A DNA stretch of 39,411 bases. Origin: an uncultured Bacilli bacterium. GTDB taxonomy: Bacteria > Bacillota_I > Bacilli_A > RF39 > UBA660. Position 1 is the stretch's first letter. Every line of letters begins with the position of its first letter. The notes under the pieces are model-generated. The model saw nothing but the letters and a program-made list of their open reading frames with translations. It did no database searches and was not told the DNA's origin. A program made the translations under genes and the position numbers. The stretch lies in assembly GCA_934130105.1 (NCBI GenBank), contig CAKOXL010000012.1, forward strand, positions 1 through 39,411, written 5' to 3'. Below are positions 6,838 through 14,100 of the stretch, piece after piece.

Positions 6838-8631
6838 ATGAGTAGTGGCTTATTTTTTCCAATTACTAGTTTATTTTTTAGTATATTATTAAATGTTGTT
6901 TATTTTACAAAAAAAAGAATAGATAATTTTGAAAACCATCTGTATAAGTATATGGTAATTACTAATTTAATTGCATTAATATTTGAATTTTTTTGTACTT
7001 ATTTTTCATATAATTACCATTCAATTTTAAGTCCAATTGTTTTAAAAGTTTATTTGTTGTTATTATTATCATGGATTACCGTTTTGACTATTTATATGAT
7101 GTATATAGCACGTGGTAAAAGTTATTTTAAAGCAATGAGTATTGTATTTTGTATTTTATCTGTTATGGTGTGTCTTTTACCAATTCATTTCACCATAGCT
7201 CCTTATGGTCCTAGTGTTTACGGAGCATCAGTTAATGTCATTTATTTTATGAGTGCTTTTTTCGGAATTATTTGGCTAATCAGTGTATTAACTAACATTT
7301 CATCTTTGCATAATAAAAAGTGCATCCCGATTATACTTTATTGGATTATGGGATTAACAATTGCAGTCATTCAGTATTTGATACCTGGTTTATTATTAAT
7401 TACACCTATGGAAACTTTTGTAACTTTTTTAATGTATTTTACGATAGAAAATCCTGATATGAAAATGATAGAACAGCTTAATATTGCTAAAAGCCAAGCA
7501 GAACGTGCTAATCAAGCTAAAAGTGACTTTTTAAGTAATATGAGTCATGAAATTAGAACACCACTTAATGCTATTGTTGGATTTAGTCAGGCATTGCAGG
7601 AAGAAAATTTATTACTTCAAGCCCAAGAAGAAGTAAAAGATATTGTAATGGCTAGTGAGACTTTATTAGAGATTGTAAATGGTATTTTAGATATATCTAA
7701 GATAGAAGCAAATAAATTAGAAATTGTTAGTACCGAATATAATTTACAAGCCGTATTAGACGAACTTGTTTCTTTATCAAAAGCAAGACTAGGGGAAAAA
7801 CCAATTGAATTTAGATGTGTCTTTGACCCAACTATTCCGTCTTACTTATATGGCGATAAAGTACGTGTAAAACAAGTTATATTAAATATATTAACTAATG
7901 CCATTAAATATACAAAACAAGGCTTTATCGAATTTAAAGTATCTTCCATTCAAAAAGATGGAGTATGCCGTTTAATTATTTCAGTAGAAGATTCTGGAAT
8001 TGGTATTAAACCTGAAAGTATTAACAAACTATTTACTAAGTTTGAACGACTTGATATTGAAAAAAATAATACTATTGAAGGAACAGGATTAGGACTTGCT
8101 ATTACTAAGAAATTACTAGAATTAATGGGTGGACAAATAGTAGTTCAAAGTGTTTATGGAAAAGGTTCTAAGTTTACAATTGCTCTTGATCAAAAAATAG
8201 TAACAAATCCAACTACCGTAGTAGAAACAAAAACCGTTGTAACTACTTCACTAGATTTAACTGGTAAAAAGATATTAGTAGTAGATGATAACATGATTAA
8301 CTTAAAAGTTGCTAGTCGTTTATTAAAAGATTATAACTGTCTTATTGATACTGTAAGTAGTGGCTTTGATTGTATTGATAAAATAAATAATGGAGCTAGC
8401 TACGACTTAATTTTGATGGATGATATGATGCCAAAAATGAGTGGAGTAGAAACATTCCATAAATTAAGAGAAAATGAGAATTTTAATATTCCAACAATAG
8501 CTTTAACGGCTAATGCTATTTCTGGCATGAAAGAAAAATACTTAAGTGAAGGTTTTCAAGATTATTTAGCAAAGCCAATTGAAAAGACAGAATTATATAG
8601 AGTATTAGCAAAATTTCTACAACAAAAATAA
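6838..8631 (+). CDS. Membrane-bound hybrid histidine kinase (sensor, HisKA, HATPase, receiver)
   Basis: ATG 6838 is chosen because GGAG lies 9 bases upstream; 597 residues. The N-terminal 210 or so residues contain about seven hydrophobic segments, with no periplasmic sensor domain or PAS. A HisKA domain follows with the phospho-accepting His237 in SHEIRTPLNAIVGFS. The ATPase domain shows NILTNAIKYTKQG (N box), DSGIGI (G1) and GTGLGLAITKKLLELMGG (G2). The C-terminal receiver has VVDDN, the phospho-acceptor Asp528 in LMDDMMP, ALTAN and the KPI lysine. Phosphate would pass His237 to Asp528 and then to the Hpt protein encoded next. The signal is unknown. Confidence 0.92.
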   Translation: MSSGLFFPITSLFFSILLNVVYFTKKRIDNFENHLYKYMVITNLIALIFEFFCTYFSYNYHSILSPIVLKVYLLLLLSWITVLTIYMMYIARGKSYFKAMSIVFCILSVMVCLLPIHFTIAPYGPSVYGASVNVIYFMSAFFGIIWLISVLTNISSLHNKKCIPIILYWIMGLTIAVIQYLIPGLLLITPMETFVTFLMYFTIENPDMKMIEQLNIAKSQAERANQAKSDFLSNMSHEIRTPLNAIVGFSQALQEENLLLQAQEEVKDIVMASETLLEIVNGILDISKIEANKLEIVSTEYNLQAVLDELVSLSKARLGEKPIEFRCVFDPTIPSYLYGDKVRVKQVILNILTNAIKYTKQGFIEFKVSSIQKDGVCRLIISVEDSGIGIKPESINKLFTKFERLDIEKNNTIEGTGLGLAITKKLLELMGGQIVVQSVYGKGSKFTIALDQKIVTNPTTVVETKTVVTTSLDLTGKKILVVDDNMINLKVASRLLKDYNCLIDTVSSGFDCIDKINNGASYDLILMDDMMPKMSGVETFHKLRENENFNIPTIALTANAISGMKEKYLSEGFQDYLAKPIEKTELYRVLAKFLQQK

Positions 8632-8637
8632 AAAATA

Positions 8638-8646
8638 TGTTATACT
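8638..8646 (+). promoter_or_regulatory. Possible extended -10 promoter of the Hpt-receiver gene
   Basis: TGTTATACT (8638-8646) is an extended -10 element lying between the kinase stop and the next ribosome site. No -35 box is visible, so it may only supplement read-through. Confidence 0.35.
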
Positions 8647-8673
8647 TAATAAAGATAAGAGGAGTGTATAAAG

Positions 8674-9468
8674 ATGAAAGATGTTAATTTATTAATTAGT
8701 AATGGAGTAAATATTGAAAAAAGTTTAGAGCTATTTGGTGATATGGAAACTTATAACGATACATTACATGATTTTTTAAGTGAAGTAGAAGGAAAATTAG
8801 CTAAAATTAAGACTTATAAAGAAACTGGTGATATGGCTAATTATGCTATTTTAGTTCATTCATTAAAAAGTGATAGTAAATATTTTGGTTTTGAAAAGCT
8901 AGCTGAACTTGCTTATAATCATGAAATGGAAAGTAAAGCTAATAACATGTATTATGTAACAGACCATTTTGATGAATTAATGACAGAAGCAAATAGAATA
9001 GTTACTTTAGTAAAACAATATATGGGAATTGCCACTAATAATACTAATCAAGCAGTAAGACCATTAGTAATTAAGGATAAGACTATTTTAGTAGTAGATG
9101 ATTCTAACGTTGTTCGTAATTTTGTATATAAAATTTTTAATAGTGAATATGATGTTTTAATTGCAAATGACGGCAAAGAAGCATTAGATATCATTAAATC
9201 AAATGTTGATGATAAAATTGTTGGTATGTTACTTGACCTTAATATGCCTAATGTAGATGGCTTCCAAGTATTAGATTATTTTAAACAAGCTAATTTGTTT
9301 GCTAGAATCCCAGTAGCTATTATTACAGGAGAGGGAACACAAAATAATATTGAAAGAGCATATCAATATCCAATCGTTGATATGTTACAAAAACCATTTA
9401 ATGAAGTAAATGTTAAAAATATCGTTGACAAATTAATTATGGTTCGTAGTATGAATCAAAATCGTTAA
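8674..9468 (+). CDS. Hpt-receiver phosphorelay protein
   Basis: The protein has 264 residues. An N-terminal Hpt helical domain carries His62 in VHSLKSDSKYFGF, the usual HxLKG-like phosphotransfer site with Ser in place of Gly. A receiver domain (about residues 130-260) shows LVVDDSN, phospho-acceptor Asp188 in LLDLNMP, the ITGEG threonine and the QKPF lysine. There is no DNA-binding, GGDEF or other output. With the kinase 42 bases upstream it makes the chain His-Asp-His-Asp in two proteins. AGAGGAG precedes the ATG. Its final target must be a partner protein or a separate gene; the window does not show one. Confidence 0.9.
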   Translation: MKDVNLLISNGVNIEKSLELFGDMETYNDTLHDFLSEVEGKLAKIKTYKETGDMANYAILVHSLKSDSKYFGFEKLAELAYNHEMESKANNMYYVTDHFDELMTEANRIVTLVKQYMGIATNNTNQAVRPLVIKDKTILVVDDSNVVRNFVYKIFNSEYDVLIANDGKEALDIIKSNVDDKIVGMLLDLNMPNVDGFQVLDYFKQANLFARIPVAIITGEGTQNNIERAYQYPIVDMLQKPFNEVNVKNIVDKLIMVRSMNQNR

Positions 9469-9525
9469 TTATTTATAATTTTTAAAATTTATAAATGATT
9501 CTAAAATTTAATTCAAGCTAATTAA

Positions 9526-9554
9526 TTGAAAAAAATGTTGCTTTATGATATAGT
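9526..9554 (+). promoter_or_regulatory. SigA-type promoter of obg
   Basis: TTGAAA (9526-9531), a 17-base spacer and TATAGT (9549-9554), giving a start near 9561 and a leader of about 58 bases. Confidence 0.65.
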
Positions 9555-9568
9555 AATATCATTGATTT

Positions 9569-9601
9569 AGTACTTAATTTAATGATTAAGTACTTATTTT
9601 T
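9569..9601 (+). terminator. Terminator-like hairpin in the obg leader
   Basis: AGTACTTAA (9569-9577) pairs perfectly with TTAAGTACT (9586-9594), followed by TATTTTTTT. It lies after the obg promoter and about 20 bases before the start codon. It may end read-through from the phosphorelay genes, attenuate obg, or both. Confidence 0.65.
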
Positions 9602-9618
9602 TTGAAGGGACTGATTAT

Positions 9619-10893
9619 ATGTTTATAGATGAGGTTACAATTGAAGTACACGCTGGTAATGGTGGCGATGGATGTTGTGCATTTAGACGTGAAAAATTTA
9701 TTCCTATGGGTGGACCATATGGTGGTAATGGTGGCCGTGGCTCTAATATCGTTTTTAAAGTAGATGAAGGCTTACATACCTTACTTGATCTTCGCTATAA
9801 TCGTATTATTAAAGGTAAAAAAGGCGAAAATGGTACTGGCAAAAACTGTAATGGTAAAAATAGTGAAGATATTATTATCAGAGTACCACAAGGTACAGTT
9901 ATAACTGATACAGATACAAATTTAATAGTAGCTGACTTAAAAAATAAAAATGACGAAGTAATTGTTGCTTATGGTGGCCGTGGTGGCCGTGGTAATACTG
10001 CTTTTAAAACTCAATCTAATCCTGCACCTAACTTTAGTGAAAATGGTGAACCAGGTGAAGTCAAATATTTAAAAGTAGAACTTAAAATGTTAGCAGATGT
10101 TGGCTTAGTTGGACTACCTAGTGTTGGAAAAAGCACCATCATTTCTATGGTATCAAAAGCAAAACCTAAAATAGCTGCTTATCATTTTACTACGTTAACT
10201 CCTAATCTTGGTGTGTGTAGAGATGAATTAGGTAGAAGCTTTGTAATGGCAGATTTACCAGGTTTAATTGAAGGAGCTAGTCATGGTGAAGGCTTAGGAG
10301 ATCGTTTCTTACGTCATATTGAAAGAACAAAAGTAATTGCCCATGTTATTGACATGAGTGGCTATGAAGGAAGAGATCCTTACGATGATTATCAGGTAAT
10401 TAATAAAGAATTAAAAGATTTTAGTGATAAACTTTTGAAAAAGCCGCAAATTATCATTGCTAATAAGATGGATTTACCAAATGCTAAAGAAAATCTAAAA
10501 AAATTTAAAGAAAAAGTAAAGTTACCTGTTTATGAAATTAGTGCAATGTCTAATATTGGTTTAGATGAAGTTTTAAAAGCTTTAGGTGATGCACTAGATA
10601 AAATAGAAGATACTCCATTATTTGAAGAAGATCAATTTGAAGGACATGTCCTTTACAAATTTAAGAAAGAAGAACCATATGTAATCACTAGAGAAGATAA
10701 CGGTACTTGGGTATTATCAGGAGACGAACTTGAAAAACTATTTAGAATGACAAAGTTTACAACTGAAGAAGGAATATTAAGATTTACTCGTCGTCTTCGT
10801 AAAATGGGTGTTGATGACAAGTTAGAATCACTTGGCGCCAAAGAAGGGGATATTGTTCGCATTCTAGATTTTGAATTTGAATATCGTAATTAG
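9619..10893 (+). CDS. obg: Obg-family GTPase
   Basis: The protein has 424 residues, close to the B. subtilis protein. The glycine-rich Obg fold (1-157) is seen as AGNGGDGCCAFRREKF and GGRGGRGN. The G domain carries GLPSVGKST (G1), DLPG (G3) and NKMD (G4). A C-terminal OCT domain (about 345-424) follows. Obg is an essential GTPase that binds the 50S subunit and links ribosome assembly with nucleotide status, including ppGpp in bacteria studied. Here it is alone: rplU and rpmA, its usual upstream neighbours, are absent. A terminator follows the gene. Confidence 0.97.
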   Translation: MFIDEVTIEVHAGNGGDGCCAFRREKFIPMGGPYGGNGGRGSNIVFKVDEGLHTLLDLRYNRIIKGKKGENGTGKNCNGKNSEDIIIRVPQGTVITDTDTNLIVADLKNKNDEVIVAYGGRGGRGNTAFKTQSNPAPNFSENGEPGEVKYLKVELKMLADVGLVGLPSVGKSTIISMVSKAKPKIAAYHFTTLTPNLGVCRDELGRSFVMADLPGLIEGASHGEGLGDRFLRHIERTKVIAHVIDMSGYEGRDPYDDYQVINKELKDFSDKLLKKPQIIIANKMDLPNAKENLKKFKEKVKLPVYEISAMSNIGLDEVLKALGDALDKIEDTPLFEEDQFEGHVLYKFKKEEPYVITREDNGTWVLSGDELEKLFRMTKFTTEEGILRFTRRLRKMGVDDKLESLGAKEGDIVRILDFEFEYRN

Positions 10894-10914
10894 ACTTAAA
10901 TATTGTTTTGATTG

Positions 10915-10942
10915 AAAATTTACTGAAAAAGTAAATTTTTTT
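10915..10942 (+). terminator. Intrinsic terminator after obg
   Basis: AAAATTTAC (10915-10923), a 7-base loop and GTAAATTTT (10931-10939), running on into further Ts. Confidence 0.75.
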
Positions 10943-11055
10943 GTAAAGTAAAATATGGTGCTTTTATTAAATATTTGGATAATTCAAGACTTTTCATTTA
11001 TATATAGGAGTAACAGCTAAACAGTAATTTATTATTAAGATTGGAGAATGTGAAA

Positions 11056-11526
11056 ATGGAATATTATTTAGATAAAGTAAATATGAAAGATAAGGACATA
11101 CTTTATAGGTTATTGCAATATTCTTTGTTTGAAGAAAGTTTAAATGATGGCAATGAAATGAATGAAGATGCCATATATGAGTATAAATATTTTGATTTAT
11201 ACTTTTTCGATAATAATAGAGATGCATATTTTATTAAAGATAAAGCTGATGACAAATTATTAGGTTTTGTTATGATAAATACTTATGTACAAAAATTTGA
11301 AAATGGACATAGTATTGCTGAATTTATGATTATTCCTAAATACAGGAGAAAAAAGTTAGGAGAAAGAGTTGCATTTGATTGCTTTAATATGTACAAAGGT
11401 AACTGGGAAGTATCTCCATCTATTGGAAGTGAATCGGCATATAACTTTTGGAATAATGTTATATGCAAGTATACAAATAATAACAATAAATATGAAGATA
11501 GAATATTTATGTTTATTAATAAATAA
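11056..11526 (+). CDS. GNAT-family N-acetyltransferase
   Basis: The start is ATG 11056, with GGAG at 11043-11046 as ribosome site; a TTG at 11041 would overlap that site. The protein has 156 residues. The acetyl-CoA binding region is seen as AEFMIIPKYRRKKLGERVAFDCFNM, the typical GNAT motif A (strand, Arg-Arg-x-x-x-Gly loop, helix), followed by a short C-terminal part with FWNNVI. The acceptor cannot be told from sequence. The gene stands alone between two terminators, so context gives no clue. Confidence 0.8.
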   Translation: MEYYLDKVNMKDKDILYRLLQYSLFEESLNDGNEMNEDAIYEYKYFDLYFFDNNRDAYFIKDKADDKLLGFVMINTYVQKFENGHSIAEFMIIPKYRRKKLGERVAFDCFNMYKGNWEVSPSIGSESAYNFWNNVICKYTNNNNKYEDRIFMFINK

Positions 11527-11544
11527 CTATGAAATAGAAATTAA

Positions 11545-11582
11545 AAAAGATATCAATGTTTTAACTATAATTGGTATCTTTT
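11545..11582. terminator. Bidirectional terminator between GNAT and DUF192 genes
   Basis: AAAAGATATCAA (11545-11556) pairs with TTGGTATCTTTT (11571-11582) through one G-T pair. A-tract and T-tract on either side let it serve both the plus-strand GNAT gene and the minus-strand gene ending at 11581. Confidence 0.7.
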
Positions 11583-11904
11583 AATCTTTAATTTCTAAAA
11601 TATCATTAACTTTATAAACACTACTAACTCCTAATGGAAATTCATATGTGTAATAAACTTTTCTTTTAGGAAGTATAATCCTATTCGGTTTTAAACCTTC
11701 ATATATTTTTAAAATTTTATTATTTTTATCAGTCATGATAACGTCTATTTTTTGCATCATAAAAAAAGTATGAATGCTATTACATTTTTTAAATCTTTTT
11801 CCGCTAGTTATCTTTTTTTTATAAAACATAAATCCAATTAGTCTTTTTTTAAAACTATTACATTCATCTAGTTTGATTATACTGTTATCACACATAAGAA
11901 ACAT
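11581..11904 (-). CDS. DUF192 family protein
   Basis: A 107-residue protein with the DUF192 signature: KRLIGFMFYKK near the start, the CNSIHTFFMMQKIDVIMTD core and the later YTYEFPLGV segment. The family is a small beta-barrel of unknown biochemical role, often exported; here no signal peptide is visible. It is encoded divergently from the pilus locus, with 84 bases between the starts and overlapping -35 boxes. I have seen DUF192 genes beside Tad loci in other bacteria, so a pilus-linked role is plausible, but it is inference. GGTGG precedes the ATG on the minus strand. Confidence 0.85.
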   Translation of the reverse strand: MFLMCDNSIIKLDECNSFKKRLIGFMFYKKKITSGKRFKKCNSIHTFFMMQKIDVIMTDKNNKILKIYEGLKPNRIILPKRKVYYTYEFPLGVSSVYKVNDILEIKD

Positions 11905-11919
11905 AATACCACCGCTTTA

Positions 11920-11948
11920 AGTATAACAAACTAAATTTAATTTGACAA
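11920..11948 (-). promoter_or_regulatory. SigA promoter of the DUF192 gene
   Basis: Read on the minus strand: TTGTCA (11948-11943), a 17-base spacer and TATACT (11925-11920). Its -35 box overlaps that of the opposing pilin promoter by five bases. Confidence 0.75.
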
Positions 11949-11970
11949 ACTTAATAATTTATCTTAAACT
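11942..11970 (+). promoter_or_regulatory. SigA promoter of the Flp pilin gene
   Basis: TTGACA (11942-11947), a 17-base spacer and TAAACT (11965-11970). It shares TGACA with the -35 box of the divergent promoter, so polymerase can probably occupy only one at a time. Confidence 0.75.
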
Positions 11971-11988
11971 CTAATTATAGGTGATGGT

Positions 11989-12210
11989 ATGAAAAATAAT
12001 AAAGCTCAAGCATTAGTTGAGTACATATTAATTATTGCTTTAATGTCTATTATTATAATAAGTTTAATTAAATATTTTGGCGGTTATTTAAAGGATGCTA
12101 TTACGAAAACATCTTGTAATATAGCTGGACTTGAATATGTTGCTGGTGAAAATAGGGGAGAAGCTACCTGTAAAGATAGTAGTCTAGATATATTTTCTGA
12201 TGTTGATTAA
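11989..12210 (+). CDS. Flp/Tad-type major pilin precursor
   Basis: A 73-residue protein with the short basic leader and hydrophobic helix of Flp-type pilins: KNNKAQALVEY then ILIIALMSIIII. Glu11-Tyr12 corresponds to the conserved Glu-Tyr after the cleavage site, which is probably near Ala6-Gln7. The C-terminal part has two cysteines (residues about 43 and 61) that could form a disulfide. AGGTGATGGT precedes the ATG. It is the first gene of the Tad locus and could be made in excess because a terminator follows the next gene. No prepilin peptidase gene is present in the window. Confidence 0.8.
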   Translation: MKNNKAQALVEYILIIALMSIIIISLIKYFGGYLKDAITKTSCNIAGLEYVAGENRGEATCKDSSLDIFSDVD

Positions 12211-12233
12211 TAATATAATTAATAGGTGATTAC

Positions 12234-12572
12234 ATGTTTAATGAAGAACAGTTTAATTCTTATTTTGAAGAATTATTTTTAAGAGGAAAAGTTAGTAGTG
12301 CTGATCGTTGTGATATAGAAAAATTAAGGCATGATTTACTTAATATAGAAGAAAAAGAAATATTAGGTTTTAGCGAAATTGACACATATAAGTTAAGATG
12401 CTTTTTTGGTATTGATACCAAGAATAAGAAAGTAAGTAATTTAGAAGTTTATGAATATCTTGGTATACCACAAAGGTTAGTAATTTTTGATAGCCGCAAT
12501 ATAAATGGTGTTAAGATACGTGCTAATTTTGAAAATCAAGCTAAACAAAAAAAGATAACTAAAGAATTTTAA
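12234..12572 (+). CDS. Small protein with possible sigma-70 region 4-like helix-turn-helix
   Basis: A 112-residue soluble protein. The C-terminal half (about 45-105) has the rhythm of sigma region 4: an acidic helix, TYKLRCFFGID, then NLEVYEYLGIPQRLVIF, where a sigma factor has an 'LR.RFGL' element and a helix-turn-helix. The N-terminal half is a charged helix. I cannot be sure from sequence alone. It is co-transcribed with the pilin gene (23 bases apart) and followed by a terminator. If it binds DNA it could be the local regulator of the overlapping divergent promoters; that is a guess. Confidence 0.5.
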   Translation: MFNEEQFNSYFEELFLRGKVSSADRCDIEKLRHDLLNIEEKEILGFSEIDTYKLRCFFGIDTKNKKVSNLEVYEYLGIPQRLVIFDSRNINGVKIRANFENQAKQKKITKEF

Positions 12573-12601
12573 AAGAAGATATGCAAACTTCTTTTTTTTT
12601 G
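12571..12601 (+). terminator. Intrinsic terminator after the pilin transcript
   Basis: AAAAGAAG (12571-12578), a 9-base loop and CTTCTTTT (12588-12595) extended by further Ts. It splits the Tad locus into a pilin unit and an assembly-machine unit. Confidence 0.8.
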
Positions 12602-12620
12602 TACCAACTTATGCTATACT
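12592..12620 (+). promoter_or_regulatory. Extended -10 promoter of the pilus assembly genes
   Basis: TGCTATACT (12612-12620) is an extended -10. The region 17 bases upstream (12592-12597) is TTTTTT from the terminator. Confidence 0.55.
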
Positions 12621-12652
12621 TTTAATTAGAATAGGATGTTGGGATAGTGATA

Positions 12653-13000
12653 ATGATGCTAAATAAGAAAGCACAAGCTTTAGTTGAATTTATACTAGTA
12701 CTGCCGGTAATTATATTAATAATTTTAGGCAGTATAGATATTTTAAATATTGTTATTAAGAAAAACGAACTAGAAAATAAAGTATCCGATCAAATTATAC
12801 TGTTTCAAAGTAAACAAATTTCTATTGAAGAGTTAGAACAAAAATTAAAAACTAACAATACAAAAGTAAGTATAAATACAAATGAAGAATCATTTATAAC
12901 GATTGAAGTAAAAGAAAAAGTTACTTTTATAACTCCTATTGTTAGTAATATTTTATCACCTTTTTCCATCAGTACTAAAAGGGTGGTAGCATATGAATAA
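12653..13000 (+). CDS. TadE-like pseudopilin
   Basis: ATG 12653 is preferred because GGGA lies 8 bases upstream; GTG 12647 is too near that site and ATG 12656 is also possible. The product has 115 residues. Its N-terminus, NKKAQALVEFILVLPVIIL, is the TadE signature: short basic leader, conserved Glu five residues after the presumed cleavage point, then a Pro-containing membrane helix. The remainder is a small extracytoplasmic domain. TadE/TadF proteins are minor pilins needed for Tad pilus assembly. It overlaps the next gene by 8 bases. Confidence 0.8.
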   Translation: MMLNKKAQALVEFILVLPVIILIILGSIDILNIVIKKNELENKVSDQIILFQSKQISIEELEQKLKTNNTKVSINTNEESFITIEVKEKVTFITPIVSNILSPFSISTKRVVAYE

Positions 13001-13325
13001 TAAAGGACAGGTATTTGCTTTATTTATAATAATCTTACCGGTTATATTATTTATAGTAATGCTAGTTATTAATCAAACATATCTACTATACTTAAAAAAA
13101 AGTCAAAATAACCTTGGCGTTTATCTATGTAACTATGCTTTAACAAATGATGATAATGATAAAATAAAAGAATTAGCACTTAAAAACGATTCCAATTTAA
13201 AAACTATTGAAATAACTAGAGATAGTAAAACTACCATAACATTAGAAAAAGAAATAAAAAACATATTTAGTATGGTTAATAGTTCTAACAATCAAATAAA
13301 AACAAAAACACAGTGTGTTAAGTAA
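12993..13325 (+). CDS. TadE/TadF-like minor pilin
   Basis: A 110-residue protein. NNKGQVFALFIIILPVILFIVMLV gives a type of leader and helix like TadE/TadG-class proteins, with the Gly-Gln start and the central Pro, though the conserved Glu is missing. The ectodomain of about 80 residues has two cysteines in LCNYAL and TQCVK that may be linked. The ATG lies inside the end of the TadE-like gene, a tight coupling that suggests equal amounts of the two. Which of TadE, TadF or TadG it replaces cannot be settled here. Confidence 0.65.
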   Translation: MNNKGQVFALFIIILPVILFIVMLVINQTYLLYLKKSQNNLGVYLCNYALTNDDNDKIKELALKNDSNLKTIEITRDSKTTITLEKEIKNIFSMVNSSNNQIKTKTQCVK

Positions 13326-13336
13326 AGGGGTATTAT

Positions 13337-14098
13337 ATGAAAAATAAATCAAAAATAATTACGGTTACTTCTTCTAAAGGTGGAGTAGGAAAAACAATTT
13401 TTATTCTCAATTTAGCAGGAATATTAGCCAAAATGGAAAAGAAAGTATTATTAGTTGACTGTGATTTTACTGGTGGTAGTATTGCCTTAAACTTAGATTT
13501 AAAGCCATTAAAAAACATATATAACATTTCTCTTGATATGCTAAGTAACTGTTACCACAATTTCTCTAACTATGTTACTAAATATCATAAAAATATAGAT
13601 GTTGTAGCTTCTTCAAAAGATCCTAAAGAAGCAATAAAGATAGATATTAATTATATTTTAGCTTTTCTAGAAGAAGCTAAAAACTATTATGATGTTATCC
13701 TAATAGATACTACTCATGGTTTAACAAAAGAAAATACTATGATACTAGACAAAAGTGATACCATTCTTTACATGTTAACGAATGATTTAATGGATATTAA
13801 AAACACGAAATCTTTTATGGAAGTTGCTAACAAAATTGAAATGGATAATATTAAAGTTATTTTAAATAATTCTAGAGATATCAATTTAAACTATTTTTCT
13901 AAATACGATATTAGAAGTATGATTGGAAGAAATATAGATTATAGTCTTAATCGTAGTTTATATATAAAAAATATTACTAGCTTTTTAATGGAAGGTGAAA
14001 TATTTACATTAAATAAGAGCTTAACATTTAAAGATAGAAAAGATTTATACAAATTAGAGCGTATGGCTAAAGACTTAGTAATGGATAGTGAGGAATAG
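13337..14098 (+). CDS. CpaE/TadZ-like MinD-family ATPase
   Basis: The protein has 253 residues. The deviant Walker A motif SSKGGVGKT (residues about 11-19) and the LLVDCDFTGGSIAL segment place it in the MinD/ParA family, and its position directly before cpaF makes it the TadZ/CpaE component, which places the pilus machine in the cell. It lacks the N-terminal receiver-like domain of longer CpaE proteins. The stop is 2 bases before the cpaF start. AAAGGGG precedes the ATG. Confidence 0.85.
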   Translation: MKNKSKIITVTSSKGGVGKTIFILNLAGILAKMEKKVLLVDCDFTGGSIALNLDLKPLKNIYNISLDMLSNCYHNFSNYVTKYHKNIDVVASSKDPKEAIKIDINYILAFLEEAKNYYDVILIDTTHGLTKENTMILDKSDTILYMLTNDLMDIKNTKSFMEVANKIEMDNIKVILNNSRDINLNYFSKYDIRSMIGRNIDYSLNRSLYIKNITSFLMEGEIFTLNKSLTFKDRKDLYKLERMAKDLVMDSEE

Positions 14099-14100
14099 TT

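Noticed and set aside
11369..11584. 71-codon ORF overlapping the end of the GNAT gene
   Set aside because: Frame shadow of the GNAT gene that runs through its terminator; no own ribosome site.
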